Assembly (NCBI GenBank): GCA_964636665.1
Contig: CAZWVT010000023.1
Coordinates: forward strand, 1-25,836
Direction of reading: 5' to 3'
DNA from: JAAYLC01 sp964636665
GTDB lineage: Bacteria; Bacteroidota; Bacteroidia; Flavobacteriales; Flavobacteriaceae
DNA length: 25,836 nt
Shown: piece after piece, positions 15,786 through 22,213 of the stretch
How the letters are laid out: the number at the start of each line of letters is the position of its first letter
How positions within the stretch are numbered: position 1 is the first letter of the stretch
The notes under the pieces: model-generated
What the model was told of the DNA's origin: nothing
What the model saw: only the letters and a program-made list of their open reading frames with translations
The model's database searches: none
Program-made: the position numbers and the translations under genes

Positions 15786-16208
15786 ATGTTGTCTGCTAAA
15801 AAAGAAAAGAAAAAGATACTCGAACCCGGAACTGCTCAAAACCGTATCAATGAGGGAACCATTTTTAAGGGAGATATTTCTTCTGAAGGTTTTTTTAGAA
15901 TAGACGGTCATATAGAAGGTTCTATACAAACACCGACAAAAGTAGTAATCGGTAAATCAGGCATTATTATCGGGCATTTAAAATGTGATCATGCCGATAT
16001 CGAAGGACGCATAGAAGGCACTTTGGAAGTTTTGGGAACGCTCACCATTCGAGCCACAGCGCAAATTGACGGAGAATTGACAGTCGGTAAACTCGCCGTA
16101 GAACCCGGCGCAATCATAAATGCTTCTTGCTTGATGTCCGATAAAAAAATCAAAACCCTGAATACAAAAGAAAAAGCTGTAACAGAGAAAAAGATGCAAG
16201 ATGCTTAA
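15786..16208 (+). CDS. Bactofilin (polymer-forming cytoskeletal protein)
   Basis: A 140-residue protein with a bactofilin domain at about 20-115: GTIFKGDISSEGFFRIDGHI, EGSIQTPTKVVIGKSG, HADIEGRIEGTLEVLGTLTI and AQIDGELTVGKLAVEPGA form the regular short beta-helix rungs typical of the family. A short basic N-terminal tail (KKEKKKILEPG) and a charged C-terminal tail flank it, as usual. Bactofilins assemble without nucleotide into filaments at the inner face of the membrane and place cell-wall or envelope enzymes. Spacing of 18 bases from porW and 12 to the AtpZ-like gene suggests one transcript. No peptidase or other typical bactofilin partner gene is adjacent. Confidence 0.92.
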   Translation: MLSAKKEKKKILEPGTAQNRINEGTIFKGDISSEGFFRIDGHIEGSIQTPTKVVIGKSGIIIGHLKCDHADIEGRIEGTLEVLGTLTIRATAQIDGELTVGKLAVEPGAIINASCLMSDKKIKTLNTKEKAVTEKKMQDA

Positions 16209-16220
16209 TACGAAGATGTG

Positions 16221-16442
16221 ATGTCTAAAGATGATGATGGAATTAAAAAATGGATGATTTTTTCAGGCATTGCATTGCAAATGGGATTTATTATCGGATT
16301 GGGTGCGTTTATCGGCGTACGATTGGACAAACGATTCCCTAACGAATATTCAGCATTTACCATTATTTGTTCACTCTCCGGCGTATTTTTAAGCCTGTAT
16401 GTAATTATCAGGCAATTGACCAAGATGACAAAAGACCAATAA
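16221..16442 (+). CDS. AtpZ/AtpI-like ATP synthase accessory membrane protein
   Basis: A 73-residue protein with two transmembrane helices (about 12-33 and 44-63) joined by the short loop GVRLDKRFPNEYS. The GxxLGxxLD-like pattern (here GAFIGVRLDKRF) is that of the ATPase_gene1/AtpZ family, whose members stand before atp operons and help in assembly of the F-type c-ring or in cation supply. I start it at the ATG at 16221; a GTG lies directly before it. The gene ends with TAA just 1 base before the next ATG, so the two are probably translated together. In this genome lysC-lysA separate it from atpB. Confidence 0.8.
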   Translation: MSKDDDGIKKWMIFSGIALQMGFIIGLGAFIGVRLDKRFPNEYSAFTIICSLSGVFLSLYVIIRQLTKMTKDQ

Positions 16443-16443
16443 C

Positions 16444-16842
16444 ATGAAACGTCAAGAATTTATAGTATATATGATACTGCTCATAATAATTACATTAATT
16501 CTCTTTGCAGTTCATCTTTTTGTCGTTTCGGGTTATCACAATGTATATTTCTATTATCCGGTTTGGAGCATTTATGCATTTCATTTTGTCGTAACCGCAT
16601 TAATTTTTGGAATTCTTTCCTGGATTGGACGAAGTTTCCCCGATTTTGTAGGCTATGCATTTATGGCTTCAATTATTTTTAAAATGGCATCGGCATTAAT
16701 TTTCCTGCTTCCGTTAATTCAAATGGAAGATTTTTCCAAAATTCCTGATTTTATTTCCTTTTTCGCACCTTATTTTATTTATCTGTTAATCGAAATTGTA
16801 TTGGCGATGAAGATTATTAATCCTTCTACTAAATATTATTAA
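16444..16842 (+). CDS. DUF6168-like four-helix membrane protein
   Basis: A 132-residue membrane protein with four hydrophobic segments (about 8-29, 36-60, 68-92 and 103-125), resembling AtpI in size and topology. A protein of this type, which I recall as DUF6168, usually lies between AtpZ and atpB in Flavobacteriales. It starts 1 base after the AtpZ-like stop. A role in ATP synthase assembly is inferred only from position and topology; no motif shows it. The 108 bases after its stop hold the lysC promoter. Confidence 0.6.
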   Translation: MKRQEFIVYMILLIIITLILFAVHLFVVSGYHNVYFYYPVWSIYAFHFVVTALIFGILSWIGRSFPDFVGYAFMASIIFKMASALIFLLPLIQMEDFSKIPDFISFFAPYFIYLLIEIVLAMKIINPSTKYY

Positions 16843-16923
16843 GAACCGCCAATTCAATTTCAAAAAGGACTTTGAATTTATTTAATAAATCGCGCTTTAA
16901 AGGGCATAAAATTTCTGCTTTAC

Positions 16924-16931
16924 TACTTTTG
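16924..16931 (+). promoter_or_regulatory. Bacteroidota -7 box (TACTTTTG) before lysC
   Basis: TACTTTTG fits TAnnTTTG and ends 19 bases before the ATG at 16951. The 17 bases 16924-16940 are identical to those at the promoter before the UDP-xylose synthase gene (1324-1340). A separate promoter suggests lysC-lysA are expressed apart from the upstream genes. Confidence 0.55.
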
Positions 16932-16950
16932 CAATCTTAAGTTTATTTTT

Positions 16951-18267
16951 ATGATAATTATGAAGTTTGGAGGAACTTCTGTCGGTTCTGCAGCTCGAAT
17001 GAAGAGGGTTGCTGAATTGGCACAAGAAGTTTCCGGAAAAAAAATTGTTGTGCTTTCTGCAATGTCGGGTACAACAAACAGCTTGGTCGAAATCGCCAGT
17101 TATTTATTCAAAAAGAAAAACAAACTCGCAGCGGAATTGATAGCAGGACTTCGCACCAAATATTACCAAGAAGTTGAAGCGCTTTTTTCGGAAGATGATT
17201 TTAAGGTCAAAGGAAAAGAATTGGTCGATTCTCATTTTGATTATTTATTGAGTTTTACACAAGACTCATTTACGATTCATGAAGAAAAAGCAGTCCTGGC
17301 TCAAGGCGAATTGCTTTCAACTGCTTTGTTTCAGTTGTATTTGGAGGAAATCAATCAAGAATCAAAATTGTTATCTGCATTGCAATTTATGCGCATCGAC
17401 AAGGATTTGGAACCGGATTATTTTTACATCAAAGAAAATTTGACGCGCTTATTGAACGAGCATCAATCAACTGAATTATTTATAACGCAAGGTTTTATTT
17501 GCCGCAACAGATATGGAGAAATCGATAATTTAAAAAGAGGGGGCAGCGATTATTCTGCATCTTTAATTGGAGTAGCTGTTGATGCCGATGAAGTACAAAT
17601 TTGGACTGATATTGACGGCATGCACAACAACGACCCGAGAATCGTTGAAAATACCAAACCCATTCAGTATTTGTCATTTGATGAAGCGGCGGAATTAGCT
17701 TATTTCGGTGCAAAAGTACTCCATCCTTCAAGCATCTTACCCGCCAAAAACGCCAACATTTCCGTTCGTTTAAAAAGCACCCTCGATTCCAAATCTGAAG
17801 GAACTTTAATAACTTCAAAATCTTCCGGACACGGCATCAAAGCAATAGCTGCTAAAGACGGAATTTGTGCCATAAAAATTAAATCCGGCAGAATGTTGTT
17901 GGCGTATGGATTCTTGAGAAAAGTTTTTGAAATTTTCGAGCTGTATAAAACTTCCATAGATATGATTACTACCTCGGAAGTGGCTGTTTCTGTAACGATT
18001 GACGACACTACGCACCTTGACCAAATTGTAAAAGAAATCAATCAATACGGAAAAGTGGAAGTTGATAAAGACCAATCGATTATCTGTGTGGTGGGAGATT
18101 TTGTCAAAAAAGACAAAGGTGTGGCACTCAATGTTTTTAAAGCTTTGAAAGAAGTTCCCATCCGTATGATTTCTTACGGAGGAAGCAATCATAACATTTC
18201 ACTTTTGGTCAATACCGAAGATAAAAACGCAGCATTAATTCAGCTGAATCAACTTTTTGAAAAATGA
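16951..18267 (+). CDS. lysC: Aspartate kinase (monofunctional)
   Basis: A 438-residue enzyme phosphorylating L-aspartate at the start of the lysine/diaminopimelate, threonine and methionine pathways. The N-terminal amino acid kinase domain starts at once with MKFGGTSVGS (Lys5, Gly7-Gly8). It includes FITQGFICR, LKRGGSDYSASLIG with the conserved RGGSD, and a WTDIDGMHNNDPR stretch typical of aspartokinases, then FGAKVLHPSS. The last 140 residues form two ACT-type regulatory domains (for example AIKIKSGRML, and SIICVVGDFV near 370), usually the site of feedback control by lysine. The length is that of a single-function kinase; there is no homoserine dehydrogenase domain. The stop overlaps the lysA start (ATGA), so the two are coupled. 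The effector cannot be told from sequence. Confidence 0.93.
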   Translation: MIIMKFGGTSVGSAARMKRVAELAQEVSGKKIVVLSAMSGTTNSLVEIASYLFKKKNKLAAELIAGLRTKYYQEVEALFSEDDFKVKGKELVDSHFDYLLSFTQDSFTIHEEKAVLAQGELLSTALFQLYLEEINQESKLLSALQFMRIDKDLEPDYFYIKENLTRLLNEHQSTELFITQGFICRNRYGEIDNLKRGGSDYSASLIGVAVDADEVQIWTDIDGMHNNDPRIVENTKPIQYLSFDEAAELAYFGAKVLHPSSILPAKNANISVRLKSTLDSKSEGTLITSKSSGHGIKAIAAKDGICAIKIKSGRMLLAYGFLRKVFEIFELYKTSIDMITTSEVAVSVTIDDTTHLDQIVKEINQYGKVEVDKDQSIICVVGDFVKKDKGVALNVFKALKEVPIRMISYGGSNHNISLLVNTEDKNAALIQLNQLFEK

Positions 18268-19430
18268 AAATGTTTACAGAAGAACGGATAGAGTTGCTAA
18301 AAAAACATGCAACGCCTTTTTATTTTTACGATTTAAACATTTTGGATGCAACATTGCAAACCATTCAAAAAGCGATAGAAAACAAACCTTATGTCGTACA
18401 TTATGCTATGAAAGCCAACGCCGACAAACGCATCTTGGAGCAAATTCAAAAAAGTGGATTTGGAATTGATACGGTAAGTGGGAATGAAATCAAATGGGCG
18501 CTTGAAAATGGATTTAAAGGAAATCAAATTGCCTTTGCCGGAGTTGGTAAAACCGATGAGGAAATCAGCACTGCATTAAATGCTGATATTTTTACGTTTA
18601 ATGTAGAATCGATTCCGGAGCTTATTGTTATTGATGAAATTGCCTCTAAATATGAGAGAAAAGCACCGATTGCAATTCGTTTGAACCCAAATGTAAACGC
18701 CAAAACCCATCATTACATTACGACAGGTTTGGAAGAAAACAAATTCGGCATTAATTATTGGGAATTTGACACCCTATTTGAGCAATTAAAAACCTTAAAA
18801 AATATTGAGTTAAAAGGACTGCATTTTCACATAGGCTCCCAAATTCGGGACTTGAGTGTTTTTAAGAATCTTTGCAACAGAGTCAATGAATTGCAAAAGG
18901 AATTTAAAGAGCGGAACATCAGTATCGACCACATCAATGTAGGAGGCGGATTGGGCGTAAATTACCAAAATCCGGACGAAGAATTGATTCCGGATTTTGA
19001 TGCTTTCTTTTCTGTGTTTGATAAATTTATTGAGCTTTTACCGCATCAAACATTGCATTTCGAATTAGGACGATCGGTTGTTGCGCAATGTGGTGCGCTT
19101 ATTTCTAAAGTGGTATATATAAAGGAAGGCGTAAAAACTAATTTTGCCATTTTAGATGCCGGAATGACGGATTTGATTCGACCTGCATTGTATCAATCGT
19201 TTCATCACATTCAGAATATAAGCAAACCACAAGAAAACCCAACCTATAAATACGACATCGTCGGTCCGATTTGCGAATCTTCCGATTGTTTTGGCAAAGC
19301 CGTTTCCTTGTCCGAAACCGCAAGAGGAGATTTAATAGCCATTCGGACTGTAGGAGCTTATGGGCAAGTGATGCGCTCCCAATACAATTTGAGAGACTTT
19401 GCACAAACGATATATCAGGATCAATTGTAA
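18264..19430 (+). CDS. lysA: Diaminopimelate decarboxylase
   Basis: A 388-residue PLP-dependent fold III decarboxylase that converts meso-diaminopimelate to L-lysine. The PLP lysine is Lys50 in HYAMKANAD. Further family motifs: HFHIGSQI at 187-194, VGGGLGVNY at 226-234 (phosphate-binding glycines), ELGRSVVAQCG, and GPICESSDCFG with the catalytic Cys337-Glu338. It overlaps the lysC stop by 4 bases (ATGA), a sign of translational coupling; an ATG two codons later is also possible. It is slightly shorter than many LysA proteins (about 400-420) but all key residues are present. With lysC it gives the first committed and the last step of the lysine branch; the intermediate enzymes are elsewhere. 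Confidence 0.93.
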   Translation: MKMFTEERIELLKKHATPFYFYDLNILDATLQTIQKAIENKPYVVHYAMKANADKRILEQIQKSGFGIDTVSGNEIKWALENGFKGNQIAFAGVGKTDEEISTALNADIFTFNVESIPELIVIDEIASKYERKAPIAIRLNPNVNAKTHHYITTGLEENKFGINYWEFDTLFEQLKTLKNIELKGLHFHIGSQIRDLSVFKNLCNRVNELQKEFKERNISIDHINVGGGLGVNYQNPDEELIPDFDAFFSVFDKFIELLPHQTLHFELGRSVVAQCGALISKVVYIKEGVKTNFAILDAGMTDLIRPALYQSFHHIQNISKPQENPTYKYDIVGPICESSDCFGKAVSLSETARGDLIAIRTVGAYGQVMRSQYNLRDFAQTIYQDQL

Positions 19431-19647
19431 ATTGAATTTTGCATTTGAATTTCCAAAAAACTTGTCCTATGAAATCCTACATCTTGCAGCGCAACGATTA
19501 CACGTCTTAAAAAAGATAATTAATTGAAACATTGGAGAATAAATAAAATATAGGTGGAAAAATTCTTTTCAGATGTTAAATAATCCGTGTTTTGCAATTG
19601 CTGACAAACAAATTTAAGTCTCTGCTTTTTTATATGGCTAAAAATTG

Positions 19648-19655
19648 TACTTTTG
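19648..19655 (+). promoter_or_regulatory. Bacteroidota -7 box (TACTTTTG) before atpB
   Basis: TACTTTTG, preceded by TTG and followed by CA as at 1321-1333, fits TAnnTTTG and ends 40 bases before the ATG at 19696. It is the likely start point of the atpBEFHAG transcript. The longest atpB reading frame begins at 19645 with TTG and would run straight through this box, which argues against that start. The rest of 19431-19647 shows no gene: it is AT-rich, with only a 13-codon frame at 19470-19511. Confidence 0.55.
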
Positions 19656-19695
19656 CACAAATTTTAAAGAGCTTATCATTTTTAGTCAAAAGCAT

Positions 19696-20781
19696 ATGAG
19701 ATTCGCCACACAGTATCTACGTTCTTTATTAGTACTTACAATTGTATTCTTTTCCTTTGGTGAAGCCTTCGCACAAGAAAACGAAGAAGGAGCATTTGAT
19801 CCCAAAGAACTGATTAACGGTCACGTTTGGGATTCTCACGAATTTCACATTGCTGATTGGGACGGACATCCAATAACTTTGGCGTTGCCTGTGATTCTAT
19901 GGACGGATAACGGATTGACGATATTTTCCTCTGCACGTTTTGAACATGACAACAGCGGAAGTGTTGTTGTAGAAGAAAACGGAAGAGAATTCGTAAAATA
20001 TAACGAGCACATATTCTATGCCGATAAGTTCGATAAAGAAAAGTTTGACAGTGCATCTACGCTGTCACGCCCTTTTTTATATGAAGACAGACCTTTGGAC
20101 TTCTCTATCACAAAGACAGTGTTCTCGATGTTTATAACACTTACATTGATTTTGCTGATTTTCATTCCTACAGCAAGACATTACCGGAAAAATAAAAAAG
20201 CACCTCGCAGACTTGCAGGTTTCTTGGAGCCTTTAATTTTGTTTGTGAGAAATGAAATTGCCATACCAAATATTGGAGTAAAGAAGTATCATAAGTATAT
20301 GCCTTTCTTGCTTTCTGTTTTCTTTTTTATATGGCTAAACAATCTCCTCGGGTTAATTCCATTTTTCCCATTCGGAGGAAACGTTACCGGGAATATTATT
20401 TTTACGATGGTAATGGCTTTGATTGTTTTCATCGTGACAATTTTTAGTGGGAACAAGCATTATTGGGGTCATATATTGACGCCTGATGTGCCAAAACCAC
20501 TTTGGGTTTTAATGGTTCCTATTGAAATTGCAGGAATGTTTACAAAACCTTTTGCTTTAATGGTGCGTTTGTTTGCAAACATAACTGCAGGCCACATTAT
20601 CCTTTTAAGCTTATTTGGATTGATATTTATTTTTGAATCTGCGTTTGTTTCTCCTGTTTCCATCATATTCGTATTGTTTATGAGTACGTTGAAATTGTTG
20701 GTGGCTGCATTGCAAGCTTATGTGTTTACATTGCTTGCGGCGTTGTTCATCGGTCAGGCAGTAGAAGAAACGCATGAATAA
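19696..20781 (+). CDS. atpB: F-type ATP synthase subunit a
   Basis: A 361-residue Fo subunit forming the two proton half-channels beside the c-ring. A signal-like hydrophobic segment at about 8-22 ends in EAFA, with likely cleavage before Gln27. Then comes a polar stretch to about 135, with NGHVWDSHEFHIADWDGHPI, which would be periplasmic. The ATPase-a core follows, with five or six helices: NNLLGLIPFFPFGGNVTGN, the essential Arg291 in MVRLFANITAGHI, and the C-terminal LQAYVFTLLAALFIGQAVEE. The N-terminal extension makes it about 90-100 residues longer than the E. coli protein (271 residues); I recall this form in other Bacteroidota. I chose the ATG at 19696 because the longer frame starts with TTG inside the promoter. 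atpE follows after 37 bases. Confidence 0.93.
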   Translation: MRFATQYLRSLLVLTIVFFSFGEAFAQENEEGAFDPKELINGHVWDSHEFHIADWDGHPITLALPVILWTDNGLTIFSSARFEHDNSGSVVVEENGREFVKYNEHIFYADKFDKEKFDSASTLSRPFLYEDRPLDFSITKTVFSMFITLTLILLIFIPTARHYRKNKKAPRRLAGFLEPLILFVRNEIAIPNIGVKKYHKYMPFLLSVFFFIWLNNLLGLIPFFPFGGNVTGNIIFTMVMALIVFIVTIFSGNKHYWGHILTPDVPKPLWVLMVPIEIAGMFTKPFALMVRLFANITAGHIILLSLFGLIFIFESAFVSPVSIIFVLFMSTLKLLVAALQAYVFTLLAALFIGQAVEETHE

Positions 20782-20818
20782 CGATTTTTTATTTGTTTAA
20801 TTTTTAAAAGTTCTAATT

Positions 20819-21022
20819 ATGACAGGAACATTAGCAGCAATCGGAGCCGGATTGGCAGTAATCGGCGCAGGATGGGGAATTGGTAAAATTGGAGGTTCAG
20901 CAATGGACGCTATGGCAAGACAACCTGAAGCAGCCGGAAAAATTCAAACCGCAATGATTATTGCAGCAGCACTTATTGAAGGAGTTGCACTTTTTGCAGT
21001 AGTTGTAGCTTTGATTGCTTAA
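20819..21022 (+). CDS. atpE: F-type ATP synthase subunit c
   Basis: A 67-residue hairpin of two membrane helices that multimerises into the rotor ring. Helix 1 is glycine-rich (AAIGAGLAVIGAGWGIGKIGG), the cytoplasmic loop holds the conserved ARQPE at 33-37, and helix 2 carries the ion-binding Glu54 in AALIEGVALFAVV. The Gln/Glu in helix 1 and Ser after the Glu that mark sodium-binding rings are absent (Gly55 follows Glu54), so proton use is inferred. It is short for the family (about 70-80). A strong hairpin with a T-tract follows 9 bases after the stop, which may set the excess of c over the downstream subunits. Confidence 0.96.
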   Translation: MTGTLAAIGAGLAVIGAGWGIGKIGGSAMDAMARQPEAAGKIQTAMIIAAALIEGVALFAVVVALIA

Positions 21023-21031
21023 AAATCGACG

Positions 21032-21074
21032 GAATTCTTCCTGTAGCGGTTGGCTGCGGGAAGCATTCTTTTTT
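21032..21074 (+). terminator. Intercistronic hairpin with T-tract between atpE and atpF (attenuator or processing site)
   Basis: Bases 21032-21047 pair with 21053-21068: 16 positions with one mismatch (T/C at the fifth pair) and two G-U wobbles, around the 5-base loop GGTTG. Six T follow (21069-21074), then AAAA. This has the form of an intrinsic terminator, yet atpF, H, A and G continue on the same strand with no promoter box that I can see in the short gap. It is therefore more likely a partial terminator or a 3' stabiliser of the atpB-atpE message. It starts 9 bases after the atpE stop. Confidence 0.65.
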
Positions 21075-21103
21075 AAAACAATAAAAATTACATTTCATAA
21101 AAT

Positions 21104-21595
21104 ATGAACATAGTAGCCCCGGAAAGTTTGATTTTTTGGACAACATTTGTTTTTTTAATCTTGTTGTTCCTTCTCCGTAAATTTGCTTGGAAACCGATTC
21201 TCGGCGCAGTCAAAGGAAGGGAAGCATCTATTAACGATGCCCTTGAAGCTGCAGAAAGAGCAAAGCTGGAAATGCAAAACCTGCAAGCCGACAATGAACG
21301 CCTGCTTCAGGAAGCGCGTGCAGAACGCGAAGCCATGATAAAAGAAGCTCGTGCATTTAAAGATAAATTGATCGCTGATGCCAAAAATGAAGCTTCACAG
21401 GAAGCAGATAAAATGATTTCGCAAGCGCAAGAAGCAATCGAAAATGAAAAGAAAGCTGCAATGGCAGAATTAAAAAAGCAGGTTGCCGATTTATCAATAG
21501 AGATTGCAGAAAAAATGGTGAAAACAGAATTGTCAGATTCTGCAAAACAAATGTCGCTTGTTGATGAAATGTTGGGCGAAACAACTTTAAACTAA
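21104..21595 (+). CDS. atpF: F-type ATP synthase subunit b
   Basis: A 163-residue peripheral stalk subunit. One N-terminal membrane helix (about 8-26, LIFWTTFVFLILLFLLRKF) is followed by the family's WKPILGAVKGREASINDAL and then a long charged coiled coil rich in Ala, Glu, Lys and Gln (about 45-150), ending near KMVKTELSD. Subunit b links subunit a in the membrane to delta and alpha on F1. Only one b gene is present, as expected in a non-photosynthetic bacterium. It follows the hairpin at 21032-21074; atpH begins 28 bases after its stop. Confidence 0.94.
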   Translation: MNIVAPESLIFWTTFVFLILLFLLRKFAWKPILGAVKGREASINDALEAAERAKLEMQNLQADNERLLQEARAEREAMIKEARAFKDKLIADAKNEASQEADKMISQAQEAIENEKKAAMAELKKQVADLSIEIAEKMVKTELSDSAKQMSLVDEMLGETTLN

Positions 21596-21623
21596 TTATA
21601 TAATTTCCGAAAGGAACAAAGTT

Positions 21624-22166
21624 ATGAGTAGTAGAGCAGCAGTCAGGTATGCAAAAGCGTTGTTGGAAAGTGCAGAAGCATCAAATGTCCAAGAAATAAT
21701 CTATGGAGATATGAAATCTGTATATGATACCATTCAAGGCAGTCGCGAATTACAAGTGGCATTGCAAAGCCCGGTTATCAAAATTGAAGACAAACAGCAA
21801 ATCTTGCAAAAGGTATTTGCAGAATATAACGAATTGACACATTCCTTGATAACTACACTTACAGCTAATAAAAGAACGCAATTGTTATCGGCAGTGTCAA
21901 AAAGCTTTTTAGAATTATATAAAGCGCAAAAGGGAATCAAAGATGCCGTAGTAATTACAGCTGTTGAAATGACTCCTGAAATTGAAAACAAGATTTTAGA
22001 TAAAGTAAAATCACTCACCGGAAGTGAAAATGTTACGATTAAAAATGAAATCAATCCGGAGATTTTGGGTGGTTTTATCCTCCGTGTGGGAGATATTCAA
22101 TATGATGCGAGTATTCGCAACCAATTCCAAAATTTAAAAAATAAATTTACGAATCAATATAACTAA
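21624..22166 (+). CDS. atpH: F-type ATP synthase subunit delta
   Basis: A 180-residue OSCP/delta subunit that joins the peripheral stalk to the top of F1. The N-terminus SSRAAVRYAKALLESAEASN is typical, and the C-terminal signature is present: VTAVEMTPEIENKI-like sequence around 112-125, then NPEILGGFILRVGD and QYDASIRNQFQNLKNKF. Normal length. An AAGGA stretch at 21611-21615, 8 bases before the ATG, is one of few Shine-Dalgarno-like sites in the window. atpA starts 47 bases after the stop, with a small hairpin between. Confidence 0.94.
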   Translation: MSSRAAVRYAKALLESAEASNVQEIIYGDMKSVYDTIQGSRELQVALQSPVIKIEDKQQILQKVFAEYNELTHSLITTLTANKRTQLLSAVSKSFLELYKAQKGIKDAVVITAVEMTPEIENKILDKVKSLTGSENVTIKNEINPEILGGFILRVGDIQYDASIRNQFQNLKNKFTNQYN

Positions 22167-22174
22167 AAAACGAC

Positions 22175-22198
22175 TGATAGCGGAAACACCCACTATCA
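22175..22198 (+). other. Small hairpin between atpH and atpA
   Basis: TGATAG (22175-22180) pairs perfectly with CTATCA (22193-22198) around 12 bases in which GG and CC could pair again. AATAATTTTTAT follows, ending just before the atpA ATG at 22214. It is short and weak; it could affect translation of atpA or be chance. Confidence 0.3.
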
Positions 22199-22213
22199 AT
22201 AATTTTTATAAAG

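Noticed and set aside
16851..16878. AATTCAA/TTGAATT inverted repeat after the DUF6168-like gene
   Set aside because: Seven A-T-rich pairs with a 14-base loop and no T-run; expected by chance in such DNA.
18257..18469. Short frame spanning the lysC-lysA junction
   Set aside because: Overlaps the coupled lysC stop and lysA start, both with full family motifs.
19470..19511. 13-codon frame (ATG to TAA) between lysA and atpB
   Set aside because: Too short, no clear ribosome site, not placed or composed like a leader peptide, and no paired attenuator structure around it.
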